Shown piece by piece: positions 32,671 to 43,993 of a DNA stretch of 64,000 nt. Source of the stretch: an uncultured bacterium (GTDB lineage: Bacteria > Actinomycetota > Coriobacteriia > Coriobacteriales > Coriobacteriaceae). The translations under genes were made by a program, and so were the position numbers. Position 1 is the first letter of the stretch. Each line of letters starts with the position of its first letter. Under the pieces are notes generated by a model, which made no database searches, was not told the origin of the DNA, and was given only the letters and a program-made list of their open reading frames with translations. The stretch covers positions 18,289 to 82,288 of the forward strand of contig CAJMKK010000009.1 in NCBI GenBank assembly GCA_905214105.1, read 5' to 3'.

Positions 32671-34341
32671 CTAAACCTCCATGACGACCGGAATGATCAT
32701 TGGACGAGTGCGCGTACGGCTCCAGATAAAGTTAGAGAGCGAGTCACGCAGGGCCTTGCGAATGGCATCGGAACCGCTGCTCGTAAAGCTGAACTTGCCC
32801 TTCTCGATCGTCTTCATGATGGACGCCGAGGCGTCCTCGGAGAACTGGTCGTCGATGGCAAAGGAGACGCCGCGCCCCGAGAACTCGATAGCCTCGATCT
32901 TCTTGTGCTTGATCGAAACGATAGCGACAGCCGTGACCATACCGTCGTTGGCAAGCTTCTGACGATCGCGCAGAACGATCGGGTCGGTATCGCCGATGCG
33001 CAGTCCGTCGACGTAGACGACGCCAGACTCGACGGGCGTACCGCGCCTGACGATACCGCCGCGCATCTCGAGCGTATCTCCGTTGTCGAGGATAAAGATA
33101 TGATCTTCCTTGAGGCCCATCTTGCGTGCAAGTTGAGCATGGGCGCGCAGATGCACGGCCTCGCCGTGGACCGGCATAAAGTACGTAGGCTTGGCCATGG
33201 CCATCAGGAGCTTGAGCTCCTCCTGGCTACCGTGACCCGAGACGTGAACGAGGGCGCGGTTCTTATCCCACACGTCGCAGCCGAGCTTGGCGAGGCTGTT
33301 GACGACCTGCTGAACGGCTTTCTCGTTACCGGGGACCGGCGTTGCCGAGAGGATGACGGTATCGCCCTCGTGGATGGAGAGCGTCTTGTGCTCCCCGTTG
33401 GCCATGCGCGAAAGGGCCGACAGCGGCTCGCCCTGCGAACCGGTGCACATGACGACGATCTTGTCGTCGGGCAGGTTGTCAATATCGAAGGCATCGATGA
33501 TATCGGCATCATCGATGTTGAGATAACCGAGCTCGCGTGCCACGCGGGTGTTGGTGAGCATGGAACGACCGGTCACGACGACCTTGCGGCCGCACTTGCG
33601 GGCGGCGTCGCAGATCTGCTGCAGACGATGGATGTGGCTCGAGAACGAGGCGACGAACACGCGGCCCGGAGCATTCTTGATGGCATGTAGCAGATTGGGG
33701 CCGACCTCGGCCTCGGACTTGGTAAAGCCGGGGACCGTGGCGTTGGTGGAGTCGGACAGCAACAGGTCGATGCCCTGCTTGGCAAAGCGGCTGATAGCGG
33801 CATAGTCGGGCGTGACGCCGTCGATGGGCGTCTGGTCAAGCTTAAAGTCGCCGGTGTGCATAACGGTGCCCTGGTTGGTGCGGATGAACACGCCCAGAGC
33901 GCCCGGGATGGAGTGCGTCATCGAGAAGAAGTCGAGCGAGATGCAACCGAGATTGACGTGGCTGCCGCCCTTGACCTCACGGAACTTGGGTGCACGAATG
34001 CGGAACTCGGAGAGCTTGCCCTCGATAAACCCAAGCGTCAGCTTGCTCGAGAAGATGGGCACTTTGTTGTTGAGGTCCTGCAGCAGATACGGAAGCGAAC
34101 CGGTGTGGTCCTCGTGGCCGTGAGTGACGATGATGCCGCGGAGCTTTTCCTCGTTCTCCAGAACGTAGGTATAATCTGGGAGCACCAGGTCGATACCGGG
34201 CTGCGAATCGTCGGGGAACATGAGACCAGCGTCGACGAGCACCATGTCGTCGCCGCACTCGAAGACCGTCATGTTCTTGCCGATGCCATCAAGGCCGCCG
34301 AGCGGGATGATCTTCAAGGGAGATGTTTTTTTAGCTGCCAT
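32671..34341 (-). CDS. rnj: Ribonuclease J
   Basis: Metallo-beta-lactamase and beta-CASP exo/endoribonuclease, 556 residues. Motifs: KIIPLGGLDGIGKNM at the start, the metal site THGHEDHTGSLP, MHTGDFKLDQ, LSDSTNA, and the beta-CASP HVSGHGSQEELKLL and MPVHGEAVHL. The start at 34341 fits the usual N terminus, though the ribosome site is weak. The ftsK start follows two bases after its stop, so these genes are co-transcribed. The DHPS/asd genes that precede rnj in some actinobacteria are absent. Confidence 0.96.
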   Translation of the reverse strand: MAAKKTSPLKIIPLGGLDGIGKNMTVFECGDDMVLVDAGLMFPDDSQPGIDLVLPDYTYVLENEEKLRGIIVTHGHEDHTGSLPYLLQDLNNKVPIFSSKLTLGFIEGKLSEFRIRAPKFREVKGGSHVNLGCISLDFFSMTHSIPGALGVFIRTNQGTVMHTGDFKLDQTPIDGVTPDYAAISRFAKQGIDLLLSDSTNATVPGFTKSEAEVGPNLLHAIKNAPGRVFVASFSSHIHRLQQICDAARKCGRKVVVTGRSMLTNTRVARELGYLNIDDADIIDAFDIDNLPDDKIVVMCTGSQGEPLSALSRMANGEHKTLSIHEGDTVILSATPVPGNEKAVQQVVNSLAKLGCDVWDKNRALVHVSGHGSQEELKLLMAMAKPTYFMPVHGEAVHLRAHAQLARKMGLKEDHIFILDNGDTLEMRGGIVRRGTPVESGVVYVDGLRIGDTDPIVLRDRQKLANDGMVTAVAIVSIKHKKIEAIEFSGRGVSFAIDDQFSEDASASIMKTIEKGKFSFTSSGSDAIRKALRDSLSNFIWSRTRTRPMIIPVVMEV

Positions 34342-34541
34342 AGGTGAGTGTTGTTTCCTTTCTTCGAAACGGGTCTGGAACAACCGGCGGGGCGCTTCTG
34401 GCAAACCGACCGCCGGGAACGTACAAACATGCATCACGGAGTCGACGCATTAACCACAGTATGATACCCATTTGCACAACAACAGACCACCCATGCATCA
34501 AAGCCCCATCTGAACCTGTGTATCCCACCGGTTCCCCGCGA

Positions 34542-34652
34542 GGGCGGGCACGGATGAAGTTTCCTGCTCTACAGTCCTGCTCACGACGGAGGCCACATTA
34601 AGTGGCCTCCTGTTCGTGCGGAACTCGCGATAAACTTCATCCGTGCCCGCCC
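34542..34652 (-). repeat. Palindromic repeat family B, copy B1
   Basis: Perfect 21-base arms (34542-34562 and 34632-34652), extendable outward with mismatches, enclose a 69-base core. Read on the minus strand the core begins ATCGCGAGTTCCGCACG, ends GCAGGACTGTAGAGCAGG, and has an inner hairpin GGAGGCCAC-TTAAT-GTGGCCTCC. It is inverted with respect to B2. Confidence 0.87.
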
Positions 34653-34659
34653 CACGGGA

Positions 34660-34696
34660 AACCTACCAAAAAGGGACAGGTTTATTTTGGTCGGTT
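34660..34696. repeat. Short inverted repeat, REP-like
   Basis: AACCTACCAAAA (34660-34671) pairs with TTTTGGTCGGTT (34685-34696) at 11 of 12 positions, around a GGGACAGG-containing loop. The layout recalls REP sequences tied to Y1 transposases, but no such gene is nearby. Confidence 0.4.
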
Positions 34697-34790
34697 TTAT
34701 CTGGGGATATGCTGTTGAGCCTATCTGCAGATCTGAATTCTGACTACCGATAAGACTGTCTAACGAAATAGCGAGCGGCACTAACCAGCC

Positions 34791-34933
34791 CTTTTGCTTG
34801 CGCCCGGGAGGGCCGCATATGAAGTTTATCGCGAGTTCCGCACGCAAAGGAAAGCACTTAATGTGCTTTCCGTCTTGCGCAGGACTGTAGAGCAGGAAAC
34901 TTCATATGCGGCCCTCCCAGGCGCAAGCAAAAG
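34791..34933 (+). repeat. Palindromic repeat family B, copy B2
   Basis: Arms of 37 bases (34791-34827 and 34897-34933; 36 of 37 paired) enclose a 69-base core (34828-34896) nearly identical to B1 outside the inner hairpin. The inner hairpin is GGAAAGCAC-TTAAT-GTGCTTTCC, where B1 has GGAGGCCAC and GTGGCCTCC: all three changed pairs are compensated. The right arm overlaps the pnp terminator. Confidence 0.88.
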
Positions 34934-34959
34934 GGCGACCCCTATCCGGAGTCGCCCTT
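34931..34959 (-). terminator. Terminator of pnp
   Basis: AAGGGCGAC and GTCGCCCTT form the stem; on the minus strand a CTTTTGCTT run follows. It lies 24 bases after the pnp stop. Confidence 0.75.
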
Positions 34960-34982
34960 GTTGAGCTGATTATGTGCGGCTG

Positions 34983-37229
<2,247 letters not shown>

Positions 37230-37334
37230 TGTTCTCCTTTACCCCACAGGCCCCTTGCCTGCGGGCTTCTCATGTGACGCGGGCCCCCTGCCCCCGCCAC
37301 GCTTCAGAGCGTGATTGTTCACGCCCTTACACAA

Positions 37335-37365
37335 AAAGAGCGCCCCGCTGCGCAGGACGCTCTTA
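37335..37365 (-). terminator. Terminator between rpsO and pnp
   Basis: AGAGCG and CGCTCT with additional inner GC pairing form the stem; TTTTTGTG follows on the minus strand. It would end or attenuate the rpsO transcript before pnp. The rest of the 37230-37378 gap shows nothing definite. Confidence 0.75.
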
Positions 37366-37378
37366 GCATGTACAAATC

Positions 37379-37657
37379 CTACTGGATGTTGTCGCGGATG
37401 CCCAGAGCCTTGATGAGCTCACGGTACTCGACGATGTCATTCTTCTTGATGTAGGAGAGAAGACGACGACGACGGCCAACGAGCATGAGCAGTCCACGAC
37501 GGGTGTGGAAGTCCTTCTGATGGGACTTCATGTGCTCGGTCAGCTCCTTGATGCGCTCGGACAGGATGGCGACCTGAACCTTGGGGTTACCGGTATCGAC
37601 CGGGGAGTTACCGAACTGGGCGGTCAGCTCCGCCTTGCGCTCTTTGGAAACAGTCAT
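37379..37657 (-). CDS. rpsO: Ribosomal protein uS15
   Basis: A 92-residue small-subunit protein binding 16S rRNA at the central domain. The sequence has the family's DTGNPKVQVAILSERI, TEHMKSHQKDFHTRRGLLMLVGRRRRLL and the C-terminal YIKKNDIVEYRELI. The start at 37657 follows a GAAAGGTGA site; the open frame upstream is not part of the protein. Confidence 0.98.
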   Translation of the reverse strand: MTVSKERKAELTAQFGNSPVDTGNPKVQVAILSERIKELTEHMKSHQKDFHTRRGLLMLVGRRRRLLSYIKKNDIVEYRELIKALGIRDNIQ

Positions 37658-37795
37658 TGTTTCACCTTTCGTTTCGCGTCGCCCGTGGGCGACTCTATTC
37701 GCCTCGGACTGGGAGGCCGCCGGTGGAGCGAGCATCCAAGGTCGAGGTACCAACAGGCCGGTATATTACCACAAGCGGCACGCGCCTGCACATCA

Positions 37796-38545
37796 TCACC
37801 GACCCAACATGAATTCCATCGCACGGAGTCGCTGATCGGTGTGCGTAGCGGCCCAAACATGCGAAAGCCCCAGCAAAAACGCAGCCGTATGCGGATCGAT
37901 CTGCTCGTCCATAAGGGTATCGAACGTCATGGACATAAGGGCGCGCAGCCATGCGACCTCACCGGTCGACACCAGCTCGGCACCAGGCACGCTCGACGCG
38001 CACGACCCGCACATGAGACCGCCCGCCTGGGGCGAAAAATACGACAGCATGGGATCGCCGCACGAGACGCAAGCCGAGAAATCAGGTCGGTAACCAACGT
38101 GCGACAGCAGTTTAAAGACAAAGGCCGCCACGAGCAGGTCCATATGTGCCGAGTCGAGCCCGCTGCCGACAAGCGTGAGCGCCCGCTGCGTGATCGCAAA
38201 GGTAAATGGATCCTCGGCATCCTCAAACGAGCACACACGCGCAACCTCGGCAATCGCGCTGGCGGCACAGGCCGTCTCGTAGTCAGGAGCAGCACCGAGC
38301 GGCGCCTCCATAAGCTCCGCCTGAGAAACCACGTCGAGCGAGCGACCATGCGCCAATAGCATATCAACGGTGCAGAAGAGCTCGCAGCGGGCCGCAAGGC
38401 GACCGCCAGGCTTACGTGCGCCCTTAGCCACGGCACGCACCTGCCGCCCCCGTTCGTCGAGCATCGTCAAGATCAGGTCAGTTTCCTTGAGCTTCGTCTT
38501 GTCGAGAACGAGCACCTTTGTACGATATGTGCGAGAACCTGCCAT
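37796..38545 (-). CDS. recO: DNA repair protein RecO
   Basis: Mediator that loads RecA onto SSB-coated DNA with RecR, 249 residues. The N-terminal OB domain (YRTKVLVLDKTKLKETDLILTML, VAKGARKPGGRLAARCELF) and a helical domain with a zinc site (CVSCGDP...CGSCAS) are seen. It follows era in transcription order (era-recO), 12 bases after it, as is common. Confidence 0.95.
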   Translation of the reverse strand: MAGSRTYRTKVLVLDKTKLKETDLILTMLDERGRQVRAVAKGARKPGGRLAARCELFCTVDMLLAHGRSLDVVSQAELMEAPLGAAPDYETACAASAIAEVARVCSFEDAEDPFTFAITQRALTLVGSGLDSAHMDLLVAAFVFKLLSHVGYRPDFSACVSCGDPMLSYFSPQAGGLMCGSCASSVPGAELVSTGEVAWLRALMSMTFDTLMDEQIDPHTAAFLLGLSHVWAATHTDQRLRAMEFMLGR

Positions 38546-38557
38546 GAACGCCGAGGC

Positions 38558-39589
38558 TTAATCTTCGGCATTATAGCCGAAGCGGCGGATCTGCGCCTCG
38601 TCATCGCGCCAGCCGGCCTTGACCTTCACGTCGAGCTCCAAAAAGACCTGAGTGCCAAAGATACGCTCAAGGTCACGACGGGCATCGATGCCGATATGCT
38701 TGATCATCTCGCCGCCCTTGCCGATGATGATGCCCTTCTGCCCCTCGCGCTCGACATAAATCGTGGCGTGCACGCGCAGGACCTTCTTTGCCTGCTCGAG
38801 CACGTCGCAGATGACGCCCACGGAGTGAGGGATCTCGTCGCGGGTACGACGCAGGACCTTCTCGCGCACAAACTCGGCCACGAGGGTCTCGTCGGACGCA
38901 TCGGTGCCCATGTCCTCGGGGAACCAGCGCGGGCCCTCGGGCAAAAAGTGAGCGACGGTCTCGATAAACGCATCGACGTTGAAGTTCTTGACCGACGACG
39001 TCACGATCTCATCGTCATATTCCATGAGCTCATGAGCGGCCTTGAGCTGCTCCATGACCTGTGTGGGATCGGCCTCATCGGCCTTGGTAAGCACCAGGAC
39101 CTTCTTGCAACGGGCGCATCTGACGCGCTCGGCAACCCAAGCGTCTCCCCTGCCGATCGGTTTGGTGGCGTCGATCAGAAACGCGACGACATCGACATCG
39201 TTCAGTTCGAACAACGCGCTCTTGTTGAGCTCGGAGCCCAGGCCGTCCTTGGGCTTGTGGATACCCGGCGTGTCAACGAAGACCAGCTGGTAGCCGGGGC
39301 GGTTAACCACGGCGCGCATGCGGCGGCGGGTCGTCTGGGCCACCGGAGAGGTGATGGCGACCTTTTTGCCGTAACAGGCGTTGAGCAGCGTGGACTTACC
39401 GGCGTTGGGGCGACCGACCAGGGCCACAAAGCCGCTGCGAAAACCGGGTTCCACGTCGCCAAAGCCCGCGAGGCCCTCATCCTCGTCGCACAGGGCGTCG
39501 AGTTCCTCGTCGCTCATACCCTCAAACGGGTCGAACTCCTCGACCTCGTCACCCAAAACTTCATCGGTAGGCTGCATATTATCGGACAT
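38558..39589 (-). CDS. era: GTPase Era
   Basis: Ribosome-assembly GTPase binding the 3' end of 16S rRNA, 343 residues. G1 is GRPNAGKSTL, G3 DTPGIH, G4 TKAD, and the KH domain includes GKGGEMIKHIGIDARRDLE. A 45-residue acidic N-terminal extension (EEFDPFEGMSDEELDALCDEDE) is not part of the standard fold. The gene is in the phoH-ybeY-dgkA-era-recO series. Confidence 0.96.
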   Translation of the reverse strand: MSDNMQPTDEVLGDEVEEFDPFEGMSDEELDALCDEDEGLAGFGDVEPGFRSGFVALVGRPNAGKSTLLNACYGKKVAITSPVAQTTRRRMRAVVNRPGYQLVFVDTPGIHKPKDGLGSELNKSALFELNDVDVVAFLIDATKPIGRGDAWVAERVRCARCKKVLVLTKADEADPTQVMEQLKAAHELMEYDDEIVTSSVKNFNVDAFIETVAHFLPEGPRWFPEDMGTDASDETLVAEFVREKVLRRTRDEIPHSVGVICDVLEQAKKVLRVHATIYVEREGQKGIIIGKGGEMIKHIGIDARRDLERIFGTQVFLELDVKVKAGWRDDEAQIRRFGYNAED

Positions 39590-39601
39590 GGGAATCCCTT
39601 T

Positions 39602-39979
39602 CTAAATAAAGTCGAGCGCGTGGGCAAAGACAAGCAAGCCCACGATCGCGGCGGTAATGGAAAGAACGTATACAGAGGCAGCGGCGATATCCTTCGCGCG
39701 TTTTGCCAGCGGATGCAGCTCCTGGGTCGCCAGGTCGACAATCGCCTCCATGGCGGTATTGCACAGCTCGCCGTGAATCACCAGGCCGCAGCAGATGATG
39801 ACCGTAGCCCACTCGGCAATATCGAGCCCCACAATGCAGCCGGCAATGACGGTGCACGCGCCCGCCACAAGCATGACCTTGATATTGCGCTCGGTCTTGA
39901 CGGCAGTAACGAAGCCCTCCATGGCGTATGAGAACGACTTAAAAAAGGACGGATGGTCCTTGTTCGATCCGGGAATCAT
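39602..39979 (-). CDS. dgkA: Diacylglycerol/undecaprenol kinase
   Basis: A 125-residue trimeric membrane kinase with three helices. The motif GELCNTAMEAIVDLATQELHPLAKRAKDIAAASV includes the catalytic glutamates and the Asn. In Gram-positive bacteria this family phosphorylates undecaprenol, supporting wall synthesis. It lies between ybeY and era with gaps under 15 bases, the usual order in Firmicutes and Coriobacteriia. Confidence 0.94.
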   Translation of the reverse strand: MIPGSNKDHPSFFKSFSYAMEGFVTAVKTERNIKVMLVAGACTVIAGCIVGLDIAEWATVIICCGLVIHGELCNTAMEAIVDLATQELHPLAKRAKDIAAASVYVLSITAAIVGLLVFAHALDFI

Positions 39980-39988
39980 AGACGGCTC

Positions 39989-40498
39989 CTAGTCGTGGGC
40001 ATGATTGGTAATGGGGCCGACGTGGACGAGTTTGGGGTCCTCGCCGCGCTCAAGCGCCAGGTCGCGCAGGATGGCATCCTCGCGGGCCTCCATGACCTCG
40101 GCCTCATCGTCCTCGATGTGGTCGTAACCCAGCAGGTGCAGCATTCCGTGCACGAGCATCAGTCGGCACTCATCGGCGGGGCTGTTGCCAAAGCCGGGGG
40201 CCTGGCGGGCAATAACCTGCGGGGCCAGGATAATATCGCCGAGCTCGAGCGTCTCGTCGGCGGGAATGTCCTCGTCAAAGGCCGAGTCACATTCAAACGA
40301 GAGCACGTCGGTCGTGCGATCGATGCCGCGCCACTCGTGGTTGAGCTCGTGCATCTCGTCCTCATCGACATACGAAAGGGAAATCTCGACCTCACGCTCA
40401 ACACCCTCGGCGGCAAGCACAACTGAGCAGATGTGCTCCACCTCCTGGGCATCGAGCAGCGTATCGAGCTCGGCATCGTTGCTGATCAATACACTCAA
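39989..40498 (-). CDS. ybeY: Endoribonuclease YbeY
   Basis: Metal-dependent RNase for 16S rRNA 3' maturation and ribosome quality control, 169 residues. The zinc site is HGMLHLLGYDH; TTDVLSFE and ELGDIILAP are also typical. It begins with TTG at 40498, overlapping the phoH stop, with a good AAAGGAG five bases before. A short acidic/His tail follows the core. Confidence 0.95.
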   Translation of the reverse strand: MSVLISNDAELDTLLDAQEVEHICSVVLAAEGVEREVEISLSYVDEDEMHELNHEWRGIDRTTDVLSFECDSAFDEDIPADETLELGDIILAPQVIARQAPGFGNSPADECRLMLVHGMLHLLGYDHIEDDEAEVMEAREDAILRDLALERGEDPKLVHVGPITNHAHD

Positions 40499-41481
40499 CG
40501 GGACTCCTTTCGATCGTGTGCGCGCTGCTCACGCGCATCGTCGTATGCATCATAGGCCTCAACAATACGGCCCACCAGGGCATGGCGCACCACATCGGCG
40601 CGCTCCAGGTGAGAAAACGCCACATCGTCGACGCGACCCAGAATCCTTTCGGCATCGGCAAGACCGCCGCGACGACCCACCAGGTCACGCTGGCTCAGGT
40701 CGCCGGTAATCACAAACTTGGAATTAAAACCTAGACGCGTCAGGAACATCTTCATCTGCTCGGGCGTCGTGTTTTGCGCCTCATCGAGCACCACAAAGGC
40801 ATCACTCAGCGTTCGACCGCGCATGTAGGCGAGCGGCGCGATCTCGATCACGCCACGCTCCATAAGCTCATCGGTGCGTTCGCGATCCATCATGTCAAAG
40901 AGGGCATCATAGAGCGGGCGCATATACGGGTCGATCTTTTCCTCGAGGGTACCGGGCAAAAAGCCCAGGTTCTCCCCCGCCTCGACAACCGGGCGCGTCA
41001 GGATCAGGCGGCCCACCTCATGGCGCTTGAGCGCGGCAACGGCGAGCGCCATGGCCAGATAGGTTTTACCGGTACCGGCGGGACCGAGGCCAAACGTGAT
41101 GGTGGAAGAGCGGATGGCATCCACATAGCGCTTTTGACCGAGCGTCTTGGGGCGGATAACGCGACCGCGGTACGATAGCAGCACATCATCGCGAAGCGAT
41201 GTGGCCTCATGCTCGCCGTCGCGCAAGACGGCCAGGCAACGCGAGACATCGTCGGAAGAAAGGGTACGGCCGGCCGCCGCCTCGCGAAAAGCATGTTCGA
41301 AAAAGCGCGCCACGAGCTCGACCTCGTCCGGGTCACCGCTCACGGCGATGCTATCGCCACGGGCGACCACATGGGCGCGAACCAAGCTCTCGAGCGCACG
41401 AAGGACGCCGTCGCCGGCGCCCAAAACGCGCGAGGGATCAATCCCCTCGGGAACGGTAAGTCTAATCTTCGAGGCTTCCAT
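40495..41481 (-). CDS. phoH: PhoH-family ATPase
   Basis: A 328-residue PhoH-like P-loop ATPase, possibly an RNA helicase. It has an N-terminal domain (RLTVPEGIDPSRVLGAGDG), Walker A GPAGTGKTYLA, Walker B FVVLDEAQN, and TGDLSQRD. The start at 41481 follows GGGAGG and overlaps the mtaB end by 20 bases. It is coupled to ybeY, a nearly universal pair linking RNA metabolism functions. Confidence 0.94.
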   Translation of the reverse strand: MEASKIRLTVPEGIDPSRVLGAGDGVLRALESLVRAHVVARGDSIAVSGDPDEVELVARFFEHAFREAAAGRTLSSDDVSRCLAVLRDGEHEATSLRDDVLLSYRGRVIRPKTLGQKRYVDAIRSSTITFGLGPAGTGKTYLAMALAVAALKRHEVGRLILTRPVVEAGENLGFLPGTLEEKIDPYMRPLYDALFDMMDRERTDELMERGVIEIAPLAYMRGRTLSDAFVVLDEAQNTTPEQMKMFLTRLGFNSKFVITGDLSQRDLVGRRGGLADAERILGRVDDVAFSHLERADVVRHALVGRIVEAYDAYDDAREQRAHDRKESR

Positions 41482-42754
41482 GAACCTCCCTGCGTGCATG
41501 GACCAAGCCGGAATCATCGACTCCGATGATAGCAACATCGAGCAGGCACGGGGCTGTGAGTCCACAGGTATCATCAAGACGGGCATGATGGAACGAGCCA
41601 AGCGTCAAATTATCACCGTACTCAAGCACGGCGCGCTCGACGGTACCCACGCGACGGCGGGCATCGGCAACCGCGAGCTCCTGAGCCGCCGCGCGCATGC
41701 GACGGCTGCGCTCGGCCATGACCTCAGGCGGTACCTGGTCGGGCATGTCGGCGGCGAGGGTGCCGGGGCGCTTGCTATAGCGAAACACGTGCATGCGCGA
41801 AAAGCCCACGCGACGGCACAGCGCCAGCGACTCCTCGAACTCCTCGTCCGTCTCGCCAGGAAAACCGACGATAACGTCGCACGAAAGTGCGGCCTGTGGC
41901 AGGTTCGCACGGATCATGCGCACCGTATCCTCAAAGGCCTCGGCACTATAGGGACGGCCCATGCGATGCAGCGTCGCCGTGCAGCCAGACTGCACGGGCA
42001 GGTGCAAAAACAGGGCGATACGCTGCGGATAGCGCGCCATAACCTTAAGCAGGCGCTCAGAGATATCCATGGGCTCGACCGAGGAAATGCGCACATGCGC
42101 AATAGTCGTGCGCTCCATAATGGCCTCGAGCAGCTCATCGATTTCGACATGCTCGTCGGTCGCGCTCTTGCCGTCATAGGCACCCAGATTCACGCCGGTC
42201 AACACGACCTCGGGCACGCCGGCCTCCTGGGCCTCGCGAACTTGCTCGAGCACGGACTCGACGGGCACGGAGCGCTCGGGGCCGCGTGCCTTCCACACAA
42301 TGCAATAGGTGCAGCGATGGTTGCAGCCGTCCTGAATCTTCACGCCCAGGCGAGAGCGACCGAGCGCATCGACAACCTCGCCATCACTGCAGGCGGGAAC
42401 GCTATCGGACTCAACGCCCAACACCTCGCAGACACGTTCGGCGACATCGATCTTGGACGGCTCGGCGATCACGCGGTCGGATAGCTCCAGCAGCTCCTCG
42501 GGATGCAGGTTGACCACGCAGCCGGTCACGACCACATAGGGCTCGTTTTGATGGGCCAGCGCATGGCAGACGGCCTTACGGGTCTTGGCCTCGGCCTCGC
42601 CCGTAACGGCACAGGTGTTAATGACGATCAAGTCGGCATCCTGGGGCTCCACAATAGCAAAGCCCAGGCGCATAAGATCGGCAGTGATACGGTCAGACTC
42701 AACCCGGTTGACACGGCAGCCGAGGTTGACGACGGAAATATGGGGTGCGAGCAC
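41462..42754 (-). CDS. mtaB: tRNA t6A37 methylthiotransferase MtaB
   Basis: Radical-SAM enzyme that converts t6A37 to ms2t6A in ANN-decoding tRNAs. The 430-residue protein starts with GTG and has VVNLGCRVNRVESD, NTCAVTGEAEAKTRK, the radical-SAM CNHRCTYC and a short TRAM-like end. The NLGCRVN opening and KTRK are typical of MtaB rather than MiaB. It follows dnaJ by nine bases, an order also seen in Bacillus. Confidence 0.93.
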   Translation of the reverse strand: MLAPHISVVNLGCRVNRVESDRITADLMRLGFAIVEPQDADLIVINTCAVTGEAEAKTRKAVCHALAHQNEPYVVVTGCVVNLHPEELLELSDRVIAEPSKIDVAERVCEVLGVESDSVPACSDGEVVDALGRSRLGVKIQDGCNHRCTYCIVWKARGPERSVPVESVLEQVREAQEAGVPEVVLTGVNLGAYDGKSATDEHVEIDELLEAIMERTTIAHVRISSVEPMDISERLLKVMARYPQRIALFLHLPVQSGCTATLHRMGRPYSAEAFEDTVRMIRANLPQAALSCDVIVGFPGETDEEFEESLALCRRVGFSRMHVFRYSKRPGTLAADMPDQVPPEVMAERSRRMRAAAQELAVADARRRVGTVERAVLEYGDNLTLGSFHHARLDDTCGLTAPCLLDVAIIGVDDSGLVHARREVHGSLED

Positions 42755-42763
42755 GCGGGCTCC

Positions 42764-43912
42764 TTAATCGAGGATATCGTCGAGGGCACTCTTGATACGG
42801 TCGGTCACCGACTTCTTACCGGAAGCGACGTCATCGCCCATCTCATCGGCAAAAGCACGGAGCAGCTCGCGCTGCTTATTGGAAAGATTGGTGGGAACGA
42901 CCACGCGCAGTTGCACGATCAGGCGGCCACGCGAACCGCCACCGCCAATGCGCGGCATGCCGTAATTATTGACGCTCACGGTGTCGCCGTACTGGGCGCC
43001 GGCGGGAACCGTCACCTTAACGACCTCGTCGGGCATAATGCCCTCGACCTCGATCTCGCAGCCGAGCGCAGCCTGTGCAATCGAGATATCGCTCACCAGG
43101 TACAAGTCGTCACCGTTGCGCTTAAAGCGCTCATGGTCGGCAACGCGCACGTTGACAATCAAGTCGCCCGAAGGCTCGCCGCGAAGGCCGGCCTCGCCAA
43201 AGCCGCTCACACGCAGCTGTCGACCGGTCGAAACGCCGGCGGGAATATCGATGTCGATCTTTTCATGCGAAGGCGTGCGACCCTGACCGTCGCAGGTCTC
43301 GCAGGGATGGTCGATAACCGTACCCTCGCCATGGCAGTCGGGGCAAGGCGAGGAAGACTGAACCTGGCCCAGGAACGAACGCTGAACCGTCGTGACGTAG
43401 CCCGTACCGTGGCAGCGGCCGCACTGCTTTTCCTGTGCGCCCTCTGCCCTACCGGTGCCATTGCAGTCCTCGCAAGGAGCAAGGCGGTCATAGCTGATAG
43501 TCTTTTTGCAGCCGAGCGCCGCCTCCTCGAGCGTCACCGAAAGCGAGATGGCCATGTCACGACCGCGACGACGCTCGCGACGGCCGCGGGCACCACCGCC
43601 GGCGCCGCCGCCAAAGAACGACGAGAAAAGGTCGTCCATGCCCATGCCGCCAAAGATGTCGTTAATGTCGACATAGCCAGAGCCACCGAGGCCGTCAGGA
43701 GAGCCAAAGCGATCGTAGTTTGCACGCTTCTGCTCATCGGAAAGAACGGAATATGCCTCGTTGAGCTCTTTGAACTTGGCCTCGGCCTCGGGGTCGTCCG
43801 AAACGTCCGGGTGTACGGTACGGGCCTTCTTTAGAAACGCGCGCTTAATCGTCCGCGCGTCGGCATCCTTTTCGACGCCAAGTACCTCGTAGTAATCCCT
43901 ATTTTCCGACAC
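42764..43912 (-). CDS. dnaJ: Chaperone DnaJ
   Basis: Hsp40 co-chaperone of DnaK, 382 residues. J domain (about 1-70) with HPD in RTVHPDVSD, a Gly/Phe region (FGGGAGGGARG), four zinc repeats (CEDCNGTG, CGRCHGTG, CPDCHGEG, CETCDGQG), and the full C-terminal substrate domains. The GTG at 43912 is preceded by GGAAGGA. It is the last of two adjacent J-protein genes; grpE and dnaK are not present. Confidence 0.96.
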   Translation of the reverse strand: MSENRDYYEVLGVEKDADARTIKRAFLKKARTVHPDVSDDPEAEAKFKELNEAYSVLSDEQKRANYDRFGSPDGLGGSGYVDINDIFGGMGMDDLFSSFFGGGAGGGARGRRERRRGRDMAISLSVTLEEAALGCKKTISYDRLAPCEDCNGTGRAEGAQEKQCGRCHGTGYVTTVQRSFLGQVQSSSPCPDCHGEGTVIDHPCETCDGQGRTPSHEKIDIDIPAGVSTGRQLRVSGFGEAGLRGEPSGDLIVNVRVADHERFKRNGDDLYLVSDISIAQAALGCEIEVEGIMPDEVVKVTVPAGAQYGDTVSVNNYGMPRIGGGGSRGRLIVQLRVVVPTNLSNKQRELLRAFADEMGDDVASGKKSVTDRIKSALDDILD

Positions 43913-43993
43913 GACCGAATCCTTCCGACTTTCATTATTGTCACAGTGCGTCCTATACCCAAGCTGGGGCGGCCGCAAACAGAGGGTTTGATG

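Larger units (their letters stand above)
34342..34982. other. Gene-free region with two inverted family B palindromes
   Basis: A 641-base space between the rnj start and the pnp stop. It contains the rnj leader (to about 34440), repeat copy B1 (34542-34652), a short inverted repeat with a GGGACAGGTTTATTTTGG-like loop and arm (34660-34696), repeat copy B2 (34791-34933) and the pnp terminator (34931-34959). No coding frame in it looks real. Confidence 0.8.

Noticed and set aside
34440..34930. Family B palindromes as simple transcription terminators
   Set aside because: The arms are far longer than needed, the core is conserved in sequence as well as fold, and a separate normal terminator for pnp is present.
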